In this document: positions 6,321-14,613 of the stretch, one piece after another
How the letters are laid out: each line of letters starts with the position of its first letter
Numbering within the stretch: position 1 is the first letter of the stretch
Origin: an uncultured Campylobacter sp.
Lineage (GTDB): Bacteria; Campylobacterota; Campylobacteria; Campylobacterales; Campylobacteraceae
Direction: 5' to 3'
Length of the DNA: 27,340 bases
NCBI RefSeq assembly: GCF_938045625.1
Contig: NZ_CALIAV010000011.1
Span: 1 to 27,340, forward strand
Notes under the pieces: model-generated
Told to the model about the DNA's origin: nothing
Databases searched by the model: none
The model's input: only the letters and a program-made list of their open reading frames with translations
Position numbers and translations under genes: made by a program

Positions 6321-8681
6321 ATGGATGATATGAGAGAAATAATGGAAGACTTCCTGGTTGAAGCCTTCGAACTAGTAGAACAAATAGACCATGACCTCAT
6401 AGAACTTGAGTCAAATCCTGAAGATTTAGAGCTTTTAAATAGAATTTTCCGCGTCGCGCATACGGTCAAGGGATCATCGAGCTTTTTAAATTTCGATATT
6501 CTTACTAAGCTCACCCATCATATGGAAGACGTACTAAACAAAGCCCGCCGCAACGAACTAAAGATAACTCCGGATATCATGGACGTGGTACTAGAGTCCG
6601 TAGATATGATGAAGGGGCTACTGCACGGTATCAGAGATAGCGGCAACGATACGGACGTAGGCATAGAGATAGAGGATATCTGCAAAAGACTAACCGCGAT
6701 ATCCGAAGGCGAAGCCCCGAGCGCGGCCGCTAGCGAGCCTGCTCCCGCAGCGCCAGAGCCTGTGGTAGAGACGCCAAAAGAGCCTGAACCTGAGCCCGTT
6801 AGCGATGAGAATTTATCAAATTTAAGCGACGACGAGGTCGAAGCCGAGATAGAAAGACTGCTGAAAGTAAGAAAGGCTGAAGATCAGGCAAGACGGGCCC
6901 AAAAAGTAGCAGCAGGCGAAGCGCCAAAACCTGCCGCACCGGCTGCGCCGCAAGCTCCAGCTCCCTCAAATTCGGCTCCGGCTCCAAAGCCCGCTCCAGC
7001 AAAGCCTGCCAACAAAAAAGAGGACAAAAAAGTACCGGCTCCATCAAGTGGAGCTAGCGCGGACGAGCAGACTATACGCGTCGAGGTTAAGCGTCTAGAT
7101 CACCTGATGAACCTGATCGGCGAGCTGGTGCTTGGCAAAAACAGATTGCTCAAAATTTACGACGACGTTGAGGAGAGATATGAGGGCGAGAAATTCCTTG
7201 AGGAGCTAAATCAAGTAGTATCCAGCCTAAGCCTAGTGACTACCGACATACAGCTAGCCGTTATGAAAACGAGGATGCTACCTATCGCGAAGGTATTTAA
7301 TAAATTTCCTCGCATGATCCGCGATCTAAGCCGCGAGCTAAATAAGCAAATCGACCTTGAGATCACGGGTGAGGAGACGGAGCTTGATAAATCCATCGTC
7401 GAGCAAATCGGCGATCCACTCGTGCATATGATAAGAAACTCGTGTGACCACGGCATCGAGGATGGCGCTACCAGACTAGCTGCCGGCAAGCCGGAAAAAG
7501 GCACCATCCAGCTAAAAGCCTACAATGAAGGCAATCATATCGTAGTCGAGATCACCGACGACGGTAAAGGACTAGATGCCGATATGCTAAAGGCACGCTC
7601 GATAGAAAAGGGCATCATCACCGAGCGCGAAGCCGATACTATGAGCGATAAAGAGGCGTTTGGGCTTATATTTAAGCCGGGATTTTCGACTGCTGCGAAG
7701 GTAACTAACGTAAGCGGTCGCGGCGTGGGAATGGACGTCGTAAAGACCAATATCGAAAAGCTAAACGGCATAATCGATATCGAAAGCGAAGTGGGCAAGG
7801 GCACGACGATGAAGCTAAAGATCCCGCTCACGCTAGCTATCATCCAGTCGCTTTTAGTAGGCGCTCAGGAGGAGTTTTTCGCTATTCCTCTAGCAAGCGT
7901 TTTAGAGACCGTGCGCGTGCCGATCGACGATATTTATACGATCGACGGCAAAAACGTGCTCAGACTACGCGACGAGGTGCTTTCGCTGGTTAAGCTATCT
8001 GATATCTTTGGCGTCAAACAGGTCTTTGACGGTGGCGATCAGACATACGTGGTCGTTATCGGTGTAGCGGAGGCGAAGCTAGGCATCATCGTAGATAGCC
8101 TCGTAGGGCAAGAGGAGATCGTCATAAAATCAATGGGCGATTATCTGCAAAATATCCCTGGAATCGCGGGAGCCACGATAAGAGGTGACGGCCGAGTAAC
8201 GCTCATCATTGACGTAGGTATGATGATGGAGATGGCAAAAGATATAAAAGTAGACATAAAAGCCAGCATGGAATCCTCAAAAAGCGTCAAAGAAAAACCG
8301 AGCGATTATAAGGTGCTAATCGTAGACGACTCGAAGATGGACAGAACCATAATGCAAAAATCGCTAGCCCCTCTTGGCGTAACGGTGATCGAGGCTACCA
8401 ACGGCGTCGAGGCTCTAGCTATCGTCAAATCTGGCGAACACGCGCTTGATGCGATGCTAATCGATATCGAAATGCCGCGAATGGACGGCTACACGCTAGC
8501 GGGCGAAATTCGCAAGTACTCAAAATATAGAAATTTGCCGCTTATTGCAGTAACCTCAAGGACGTCAAAGACCGACAGGCTAAGAGGCGTGGAGGTAGGA
8601 ATGACTGAGTATATAACTAAGCCGTATTCGTCCGAGTACCTTGAAAACGTAGTTAGAAAAAATATCAAACTAATAGGATAG
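6321..8681 (+). CDS. cheA: CheA histidine kinase with C-terminal receiver (CheA-RR)
   Basis: Kinase that phosphorylates CheY, and here probably its own receiver, in response to receptor state. The 786-aa order is: P1 phosphotransfer domain with the phospho-histidine H47 in AHTVKGSSSF; a long Ala/Pro/Glu-rich linker (about 130-245) where P2 would be; dimerisation helices (about 250-340); the ATPase domain with N box HMIRNSCDHG (369-378), G1 DDGKG (413-417), F box around 447-457 and G2 GRGVGMDV (466-473); a CheW-like domain (about 505-635); and a receiver (about 662-784) with D669/D670, acceptor D715, T745 and K767. The fused receiver is characteristic of Campylobacter and Helicobacter CheA. 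A very strong GGGGG ribosome site precedes the ATG. Confidence 0.97.
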   Translation: MDDMREIMEDFLVEAFELVEQIDHDLIELESNPEDLELLNRIFRVAHTVKGSSSFLNFDILTKLTHHMEDVLNKARRNELKITPDIMDVVLESVDMMKGLLHGIRDSGNDTDVGIEIEDICKRLTAISEGEAPSAAASEPAPAAPEPVVETPKEPEPEPVSDENLSNLSDDEVEAEIERLLKVRKAEDQARRAQKVAAGEAPKPAAPAAPQAPAPSNSAPAPKPAPAKPANKKEDKKVPAPSSGASADEQTIRVEVKRLDHLMNLIGELVLGKNRLLKIYDDVEERYEGEKFLEELNQVVSSLSLVTTDIQLAVMKTRMLPIAKVFNKFPRMIRDLSRELNKQIDLEITGEETELDKSIVEQIGDPLVHMIRNSCDHGIEDGATRLAAGKPEKGTIQLKAYNEGNHIVVEITDDGKGLDADMLKARSIEKGIITEREADTMSDKEAFGLIFKPGFSTAAKVTNVSGRGVGMDVVKTNIEKLNGIIDIESEVGKGTTMKLKIPLTLAIIQSLLVGAQEEFFAIPLASVLETVRVPIDDIYTIDGKNVLRLRDEVLSLVKLSDIFGVKQVFDGGDQTYVVVIGVAEAKLGIIVDSLVGQEEIVIKSMGDYLQNIPGIAGATIRGDGRVTLIIDVGMMMEMAKDIKVDIKASMESSKSVKEKPSDYKVLIVDDSKMDRTIMQKSLAPLGVTVIEATNGVEALAIVKSGEHALDAMLIDIEMPRMDGYTLAGEIRKYSKYRNLPLIAVTSRTSKTDRLRGVEVGMTEYITKPYSSEYLENVVRKNIKLIG

Positions 8682-8684
8682 AAC

Positions 8685-9182
8685 ATGAACGACAAACTAA
8701 ATCAGGTTCTAAAAAGACAAAAAAGACAGGTGATAGACCCGAACGAAAAAGAGCGTGAGGAGATCGTCCAGCTAGTCGGCTTTATCGTGGGCGACGAGGA
8801 GTATGCGATACCTATTTTAAATATCCAAGAGATCATTAAGCCGATCGAATACACTCGCGTGCCTAGCGTGCCTGAGTATGTTTTGGGCGTATTTAACCTA
8901 CGCGGTAGCGTCATCCCGCTAATTGACTTGAGAAAGAAATTTTCTCTAAATGCCGCAAAACCGAGCCCAAGCACGAGGTATATCGTGATGAAAGAGGGCG
9001 ATAACGTCGCGGGATTTGTGATCGACAGGCTAACAGAAGCCATCAGGATACAGCAAAACAGGATCGATCCGCCGCCTGAAACGCTTTTAAAAGACAAGGG
9101 CATGATTTACGGTATCGGCAAAAGAGATAATAATATCCTTACGATTTTAAAAGTCGAAGCGCTGCTAAAGCGCGATTTTTAG
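8685..9182 (+). CDS. cheW: CheW receptor-kinase coupling protein
   Basis: Adaptor of the chemoreceptor array. The 165-aa protein has a basic N-terminal tail of about 20 residues (KRQKRQ) and then one CheW domain: VGFIVGDEEYAIPILNIQEI, PSVPEYVLGVFNLRGSVIPL, and a C-terminal ILTILKVEALL. It starts 3 nt after cheA and completes cheV-cheA-cheW. The receptors and cheY are not in this window. Confidence 0.95.
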   Translation: MNDKLNQVLKRQKRQVIDPNEKEREEIVQLVGFIVGDEEYAIPILNIQEIIKPIEYTRVPSVPEYVLGVFNLRGSVIPLIDLRKKFSLNAAKPSPSTRYIVMKEGDNVAGFVIDRLTEAIRIQQNRIDPPPETLLKDKGMIYGIGKRDNNILTILKVEALLKRDF

Positions 9183-9190
9183 GGCTAAAT

Positions 9191-9814
9191 TTGATAAAGC
9201 TTTGCGTATTTGATTTTGACTCGACATTGATGGACGGCGAGACGATAGATTTTCTAGCCGCAGCAAAGGGTGTGGGCGATGAGGTTAGCGAAATAACTGC
9301 AAAAGCGATGGCGGGCGAGCTTGATTTTTTCGAGAGTTTAACGCGCAGAGTGTCGCTTTTAAAGGGGCTTGAGCTCGCTAAAGTAGATCAAATTTGCTCA
9401 AATTTGCCGCTCATGCCAGGAGCTGCCGAGTTGATCGCACATCTAAAAAGCAAAGGCATCAAGGTCGTAGTTTTTAGCGGGGGATTTCACTCGGGCACGG
9501 ACAGAGCGCAAGAGAAGCTCAAATTTGACGCTAGCTTTGCAAATATCCTGCACCACAAAGACGGCGTCCTAACTGGACTCGTGGGCGGCGAGATGATGTT
9601 TGGCTTTTCAAAGGGCGCGATGCTTGCAAATTTACAAAATTTGCTTGGAATCTCAAAAGAGCAGACGATGAGCGTGGGCGACGGCGCCAACGACCTATCA
9701 ATGTTTGAGCATTCAAATTTAAAAATCGCGTTTTGCGCGAAGCAAATTTTGAGGCAAGCGGCAACTTGTTGCGTGGATAAAAAAGATTTGCGCGAGATCA
9801 TAAATTTGATATAA
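9191..9814 (+). CDS. serB: SerB phosphoserine phosphatase
   Basis: HAD-family enzyme for the last step of serine synthesis, removing phosphate from O-phosphoserine. The 207-aa product has all four HAD motifs: DFDST with D8 and D10, SGGF with S96, K141, and GDGAND with D164/D168. The ETIDFLA segment following the first motif is typical of SerB. The start is a TTG at 9191 giving MIKLCVF directly before the catalytic strand; AGGG at 9181-9184 serves as the ribosome site, and the next internal ATG would remove the catalytic aspartates, so TTG is needed. It follows cheW by 8 nt; cheW-serB-tal order is as I recall it in C. jejuni. Confidence 0.92.
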   Translation: MIKLCVFDFDSTLMDGETIDFLAAAKGVGDEVSEITAKAMAGELDFFESLTRRVSLLKGLELAKVDQICSNLPLMPGAAELIAHLKSKGIKVVVFSGGFHSGTDRAQEKLKFDASFANILHHKDGVLTGLVGGEMMFGFSKGAMLANLQNLLGISKEQTMSVGDGANDLSMFEHSNLKIAFCAKQILRQAATCCVDKKDLREIINLI

Positions 9815-9827
9815 AAAGGCGAGAAAA

Positions 9828-10823
9828 ATGTTTAATAACGATATAAATTTTTCATTGTGGTGTGACTTTATCGAGCGCGACTTTTTGCAGGACGAGTTTG
9901 AAAATTTGCTCCAAATCGGCGCTATTAACGGCGTAACCTCAAACCCGTCCATCTTTAAAGCCGCGTTTTTATCAGACTCATATAAAGACGTCATCGGCCA
10001 AATGGGCAAAAAATATCCAAAGGCGCTTTACGAGGCGCTCGCGGTGCAAGATATTAAGATAGCCGCGACTAAGCTTTTGAGGCACTACGCAAACGGCGAC
10101 GACGGGTTTGTGAGTATCGAGGTCGATCCTAGCTTTTGCGATAACGCCGCAGCTACGGTGGACGAGGGTGCTAGACTGCATGCAGAAATCGGCATGCCAA
10201 ACGTCATGATCAAAATCCCTGCGACAAAAGCCGGCTTTGAAGCAATGAGCGCTCTAACGGCGCGCGGTATCGCTGTAAATGCGACGCTGATTTTCTCGCC
10301 GGAGCAAGCCGTAGCGTGTTTGGACGCTTTCGAAGAGGGCGTGAAGGCTTATGAGAAAAAATTTCCGCTAACGCCGCTACCAAAGAGCGTTATTAGCATT
10401 TTTGTTAGCAGATTTGATCGCTTATTGGATGAAAAAATGCGCGAAAACTCACTACCGACGGGCCAAATCGGCATCATGAATGCGACTAAAATTTACAAAA
10501 TCATAGAAAATAAAAACTTACCTACAACGCGCGCGCTGTTTGCTAGCACGGGCGTAAAGGGCGATGAGCTGGCAAAGGATTATTACGTAAAAGAGCTTAT
10601 GTATCAAAACGCGGTAAATACTGCTCCGCTTGATACTATCAAGGCCTTTATCGCTGGCAAAAACGAACCTAAAACAGCTATTAGCGACGATAGCATAGAG
10701 AAATTTTTCGGCGTGGTAAAAAGGGCCGACATAGACATGGAGAAGGTTTATAAAGACTTGCTAAACGACGGCTTAAAGCAGTTTGTGACGGCATTTGAAG
10801 ATATAATGAAAGCGCTTAAATGA
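9828..10823 (+). CDS. tal: Transaldolase
   Basis: Pentose phosphate pathway enzyme moving a dihydroxyacetone unit from sedoheptulose 7-phosphate to glyceraldehyde 3-phosphate. The 331-aa protein carries the TSNPSIF signature (37-43), the Schiff-base lysine K129 in NVMIKIPAT, and INATLIFS-like VNATLIFS on the next strand. Length fits the bacterial Tal subfamily. AAAGG lies about 9 nt before the ATG. Its last codons overlap the next start (ATGA at 10820), so the PilT-like gene is probably translated from the same message. Confidence 0.93.
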   Translation: MFNNDINFSLWCDFIERDFLQDEFENLLQIGAINGVTSNPSIFKAAFLSDSYKDVIGQMGKKYPKALYEALAVQDIKIAATKLLRHYANGDDGFVSIEVDPSFCDNAAATVDEGARLHAEIGMPNVMIKIPATKAGFEAMSALTARGIAVNATLIFSPEQAVACLDAFEEGVKAYEKKFPLTPLPKSVISIFVSRFDRLLDEKMRENSLPTGQIGIMNATKIYKIIENKNLPTTRALFASTGVKGDELAKDYYVKELMYQNAVNTAPLDTIKAFIAGKNEPKTAISDDSIEKFFGVVKRADIDMEKVYKDLLNDGLKQFVTAFEDIMKALK

Positions 10824-13114
10824 AGCCTTTGAGATTTACTTCGTCGCAGCAAGAAGATGCAATGGACTACGAGCCTATCGGTTCTAGTATTAAATTTGAC
10901 ACTCAAGACGACGAACTTGAGCGTATTATAAATCTAAGAGCGAATGCGGTAAAAAACGATATACAAAAAATAAGAGATAAAAATAAAGGAGATTCGCAAG
11001 AAGAGCAAATAATAGAGCTAAAGCCTGAAAAAGATGAGCAGAAGATCGGCGAAGTTACAGATAAAAATTTGACCGAGCATGAGCCGGTGTTTAAATTTGG
11101 ACAAAATTTTGATTTTGAGAACTTGCCTGCGCTCAAGCCCATAGACGACGAGCCCGTAAAAATCAAAGAAGCGGTGGAAAGCGTCAAATTTGACGGTTTT
11201 ATCGAGTCAGGTGACTTGGAAGCAAAAAAACACGAGCTAAGCGAAAATCTCCAAGCTATCAATGAAGCACTGAGCGAAATAGACGCACTGGACGAGATGC
11301 CGCCAAAAAAAGATGAGTTTGACGAGACTGCGAAAACTACGGCGCAAGAGCAGTCGATTTGCGATGAAACGCCGGATGTAAAATTTGGCGGAGATAACGT
11401 AAGTTTGGATGATTTAGGTATTAAATTTACGCAAGAAGAGGTCGGCATGCAACAGCACCCTAGCGAAAAGGATCAAATTTTAGACTTTTTTCAAAACGAA
11501 TTTAGCATAGTTCAAGATGAAGAAAATAAAGATATAGAGGATAAAATCGGCACAATCAATAACGATGGCGCCAGCGACAAAAACGAGATAAACGCAATCC
11601 CTGTGCAGCCGAATTTAAACGTTGGTTTTGGAAATGATCGGCAAAATAAAGAGCAAAAAAATATCGACGAATCCATAAATTTGCGTGAATCGCAAGCGCA
11701 AAATTTAGAGCCGAATTTCGCACAAATGCAAACTGCCGCAAATAAAGTTGCGGCGCAAGCGCAAACTATAAATGATAAGCAAGAAAACCAAACAAATACG
11801 TTAAAAAAACCTGAAGTGCGACCGGTTAAATACAAGGACAGGGCGGCGCTTTTAGCCGAGCTTGGCATCGGTATGGAAGATGAAACTTTCGGGACGCCGA
11901 TTAGAACCACGGTACCGCAGAGCGACGAAGAGAACGAAAAAAAAGCCGAAATGAAGGTTATACTGGATGGGTATCTAGCAAAACTTATCGAGCTTGGCGG
12001 TAGCGACTTGCACGTAAAATCCAGCAAAGTAGTTCGCGGTAGATTTAACGGCGAGATATTTACGATGGGCGATAAAATTTTAGATTACGACAACTCGATA
12101 CTACTTGCAAAGGAGATTTTAGGGGCGAATTATTACAATCTTATGAAAAAAAAGAGTGTGGATTTTACATATAAATTAAACGACGACTACCGTTTCCGTT
12201 CAAACGTCTTTTTGCAGATGGATGGCGTATCTTTCGTATTTAGAACGATACCGACGAAAATTCCTACGATGTCGGAGCTTTTGTTGCCGCCGGTTATTGA
12301 AAAACTTTGCAATAAAGTAAATAGAGGCATCATCCTAGTAACGGGGCCGACCGGTAGCGGTAAAACGACGACGCTAGCTAGCATGATAAACCACTTAAAT
12401 CACACAAAAAACTACCACATCGTCACCATCGAAGATCCGATCGAGTTTATATATAACGACGACAAAAGCGTAATAAATCAGCGCGGTATCGGTCAAGACG
12501 TCGATAGTTTTGCCGACGCGCTAAGGGCCTCTTTGCGTGAGGACCCGGATGTTATATTCGTAGGCGAGATGAGAGACCTAGAGACTGTTAGAACCGCGAT
12601 AAACGCCGCAGAAACCGGCCACCTAGTACTTGCTACGCTTCATACCCTTGATGCTAAAGAAACTATCGGCCGCGTTATAAATATGTTCCCCAAAGAGGAA
12701 CAAAATAGAATCAGGATGACCTTTGCTTCGGTTGCGGAGGCTATCATATCTCAGCGCCTTGTCGTGACTACGACCGGTAAACGCCGCGTCGCTTGCGAAA
12801 TAATGGTAAAAAATATAAGAATAAGAGATATGATCTTAGAAGATAGAGATAGCGAAATTTACGACGCGATAGAACAAAGTAAAAATACCTACGGAATGCA
12901 GACCTTCGAGCAGCATTTGCTTGACATGTATACTTCGGGAATTATAACAAAAGAAGAAGCGCTAAAAAGCGCCAGCAGAAGGGAAAACCTCGATATCAAA
13001 ATCAAGAGCGCCGACCTTGCTAAAAAACGAGCGATGGTTGCCTCTATCGAAGAAGATGCTGATCTTTTAAAAGAATTTCAAAGCGAAGTTATTGCGCTCA
13101 AAGATATCAAGTAA
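10820..13114 (+). CDS. PilT-type ATPase with a long acidic N-terminal extension
   Basis: 764 aa. Residues about 375-735 are a PilT/PilU-family retraction ATPase: PAS-like N-domain starting at LDGYLAKLIELGGSDLHVK, Walker A GPTGSGKT (509-516), Asp box around ITVEDP-like VTIEDP, Walker B DPDVIFVGEMRD (575-586), His box with ATLHTLDAKETIGR, and AEAIISQRL. Residues 1-370 are acidic, Gln/Asn-rich and probably disordered, with five spaced hydrophobic-KF units at 24-27, 91-94, 122-125, 187-190 and 201-204. Such an extension is not part of ordinary PilT (about 350 aa). No pilin or pilus assembly genes are in the window. An alternative start is the ATG at 10862 (residue 15). ATPase family is certain; what it drives is unknown. 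Confidence 0.88.
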   Translation: MKPLRFTSSQQEDAMDYEPIGSSIKFDTQDDELERIINLRANAVKNDIQKIRDKNKGDSQEEQIIELKPEKDEQKIGEVTDKNLTEHEPVFKFGQNFDFENLPALKPIDDEPVKIKEAVESVKFDGFIESGDLEAKKHELSENLQAINEALSEIDALDEMPPKKDEFDETAKTTAQEQSICDETPDVKFGGDNVSLDDLGIKFTQEEVGMQQHPSEKDQILDFFQNEFSIVQDEENKDIEDKIGTINNDGASDKNEINAIPVQPNLNVGFGNDRQNKEQKNIDESINLRESQAQNLEPNFAQMQTAANKVAAQAQTINDKQENQTNTLKKPEVRPVKYKDRAALLAELGIGMEDETFGTPIRTTVPQSDEENEKKAEMKVILDGYLAKLIELGGSDLHVKSSKVVRGRFNGEIFTMGDKILDYDNSILLAKEILGANYYNLMKKKSVDFTYKLNDDYRFRSNVFLQMDGVSFVFRTIPTKIPTMSELLLPPVIEKLCNKVNRGIILVTGPTGSGKTTTLASMINHLNHTKNYHIVTIEDPIEFIYNDDKSVINQRGIGQDVDSFADALRASLREDPDVIFVGEMRDLETVRTAINAAETGHLVLATLHTLDAKETIGRVINMFPKEEQNRIRMTFASVAEAIISQRLVVTTTGKRRVACEIMVKNIRIRDMILEDRDSEIYDAIEQSKNTYGMQTFEQHLLDMYTSGIITKEEALKSASRRENLDIKIKSADLAKKRAMVASIEEDADLLKEFQSEVIALKDIK

Positions 13115-13137
13115 GGCGAAATTTATATAAATTTGGG

Positions 13138-13143
13138 TATCAT
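13138..13143 (+). promoter_or_regulatory. Candidate -10 box for rplY
   Basis: TATCAT preceded by ATTTGGG lies about 30 nt upstream of the rplY ATG in a 58-bp gap. This would fit a Campylobacter-type promoter with a T/G-rich -16 region. Weak support by eye. Confidence 0.28.
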
Positions 13144-13172
13144 CGGCTTCTATTTTTCAAGAAAGGAAAACG

Positions 13173-13709
13173 ATGTTAGAAGGTATCGTTAGAGAGAGTA
13201 TCGGTAAAAAGGCGTCAAAAGCCTTGAGAAGAGATGGTTATCTAATCGCCAACATTTACGGTAAGGGATTAGAGAATGTGCAAGCCGCTTTTAAAATCAA
13301 TGATTTTATAAAAGAGGTTCGCAAAAAAGAGAGCCTTGCGTTTGACGTAAAAGTAGGCGGAAAAACCTTAAAAGTCGTAGTAGTCGAATACCAAAAAGAC
13401 CCTGTGACAAACGCGCTAAAGCACGTTGATTTAAAGGTTGCGCTTCCAGGCGTCGTCTCAAAGTATATGATTCCGGTTAAACCTTATGGAACTCCTGTGG
13501 GTCTAAAAAATAAAGGCGTTTTGATCATCTCAAAAAGGCGCTTAGCCGTAAAATGCACGGCTGAAAATTTGCCGAATTCATTCGACATAGACGTTAGCGG
13601 TCTTGATATAGACGACACTGTCCTAGTGCGCGATATAGCCGTTCCTGCGGGCGTTACTATGATCGATGCTGACCGCGTAGCGGTTCTAGGCGTAATAAAA
13701 GCTAAATAA
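13173..13709 (+). CDS. rplY: Ribosomal protein bL25 (Ctc form)
   Basis: Protein that binds 5S rRNA in the 50S subunit. At 178 aa it is the two-domain Ctc/TL5 form: an N-terminal bL25 domain (GKKASKALRRDGYLIANIYG, then VVVEYQKDPVTNALKHVDL) and a C-terminal beta domain (about 95-178). The AAGAAAGGA ribosome site is strong, as expected for a ribosomal protein. It is followed by pth 8 nt later, a widespread pairing. Confidence 0.95.
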   Translation: MLEGIVRESIGKKASKALRRDGYLIANIYGKGLENVQAAFKINDFIKEVRKKESLAFDVKVGGKTLKVVVVEYQKDPVTNALKHVDLKVALPGVVSKYMIPVKPYGTPVGLKNKGVLIISKRRLAVKCTAENLPNSFDIDVSGLDIDDTVLVRDIAVPAGVTMIDADRVAVLGVIKAK

Positions 13710-13717
13710 GGCTAGCC

Positions 13718-14278
13718 TTGATACTCATAGTCGGACTGGGGAATCCCGGTCCCGAGTACTCCAAAACAAGACACAACGTCGGCTTTATGCTGATAAATAG
13801 ACTCAAAAACTCAAATTTTACAGACGCAAGCTCGGTCAAATTTCAAGGCGAGCTATTTAAATTTCAAAATTTACTTCTTTTAAAACCGACAACCTTTATG
13901 AATCTAAGCGGACGAAGCGTAAAAGCCGTCGCAGATTTTTACAAGCCTGAGCGCATTATCGTGATTCACGATGACCTTGATCTAAATTTCGGCGTCGTTA
14001 AATTTAAAAAAGGCGGCGGAAACGGCGGACACAACGGCCTAAAATCAATCGACGCGTTAATGGGTGCAGACTACGAGCGCGTGCGTATCGGTATCGGTAG
14101 AAGCACGCATAAAGGCGAAAGTGCGGTAACCGGCCACGTACTTGGCGAATTTAACGCAGAGGAAAAAGAGGGATTGGAAAAAATTTTGGACTACTGTGAA
14201 AACGCGCTAAATGAACTAATAAAAACCGATATCGACGCCGTTTCGCAAAAATTCTCAACCAAAAAAGGTATTTTGTGA
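13718..14278 (+). CDS. pth: Peptidyl-tRNA hydrolase
   Basis: Releases tRNA from peptidyl-tRNA that has dropped off the ribosome. The 186-aa product starts LIVGLGNPGPEYSKTRHNVG, with catalytic H19 and N10; N62 in FMNLSG, D85 in HDDLD and N106 in GNGGHNGLK complete the active site. The start is TTG at 13718, with AAGG at 13708-13711 six nt upstream; the first strand begins immediately, so no other start is plausible. The stop codon overlaps a GTG that opens the following AT-rich frame. Confidence 0.95.
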   Translation: MILIVGLGNPGPEYSKTRHNVGFMLINRLKNSNFTDASSVKFQGELFKFQNLLLLKPTTFMNLSGRSVKAVADFYKPERIIVIHDDLDLNFGVVKFKKGGGNGGHNGLKSIDALMGADYERVRIGIGRSTHKGESAVTGHVLGEFNAEEKEGLEKILDYCENALNELIKTDIDAVSQKFSTKKGIL

Positions 14279-14613
14279 GAGGGTTAAATTTGGTATTTAA
14301 GGCTTTTGTTTTTCGTCAAATTTTGGATTTTTTTAAAGCGCTCAAAAATCGGTTGAATTTGGAGTCCAAATTTAAAACCTTATGCCAAATTCTCTTTACC
14401 GCAAGTTTTATAAATTTACTTAAAAATTTTACTAGCAAATTTATAAAATTTACGAAAAAAACGGTTTTTTCACAGACTCGCCTTTTATCCAGAGCTGTAT
14501 TTTTATTAAATTTCACTCAAAAAACAGAGCTGTTTAAATTTAGTACTTTTGAGAGCTTCGATCTTGTCCGATACCCCGCGTACGCAAAATTTGATTTAAA
14601 AGGCCATAAATGA
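14275..14613 (+). CDS. Doubtful AT-rich ORF bridging pth and the Lpt permease gene
   Basis: A 112-residue frame with a GTG start overlapping the pth stop and a stop overlapping the next ATG (ATGA at 14610), so it fills the gap exactly. The product is rich in K, F, L, N, T and S, has no recognisable domain or clear membrane segment, and no good ribosome site. The DNA holds ten AAATTT words in 335 bp and is far more AT-rich than both neighbours. In C. jejuni I recall pth and the permease gene being adjacent. Either a spacer that happens to stay open and carries ribosomes to the next start, or a fast-evolving small gene. I favour the spacer. Confidence 0.3.
   Translation: MRGLNLVFKAFVFRQILDFFKALKNRLNLESKFKTLCQILFTASFINLLKNFTSKFIKFTKKTVFSQTRLLSRAVFLLNFTQKTELFKFSTFESFDLVRYPAYAKFDLKGHK

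Noticed and set aside
10903..12027. Long minus-strand frames opposite the PilT-like extension
   Set aside because: Serine-rich products are the usual antisense shadow of acidic Glu/Asp-rich coding DNA; the sense frame is continuous into a clear ATPase.
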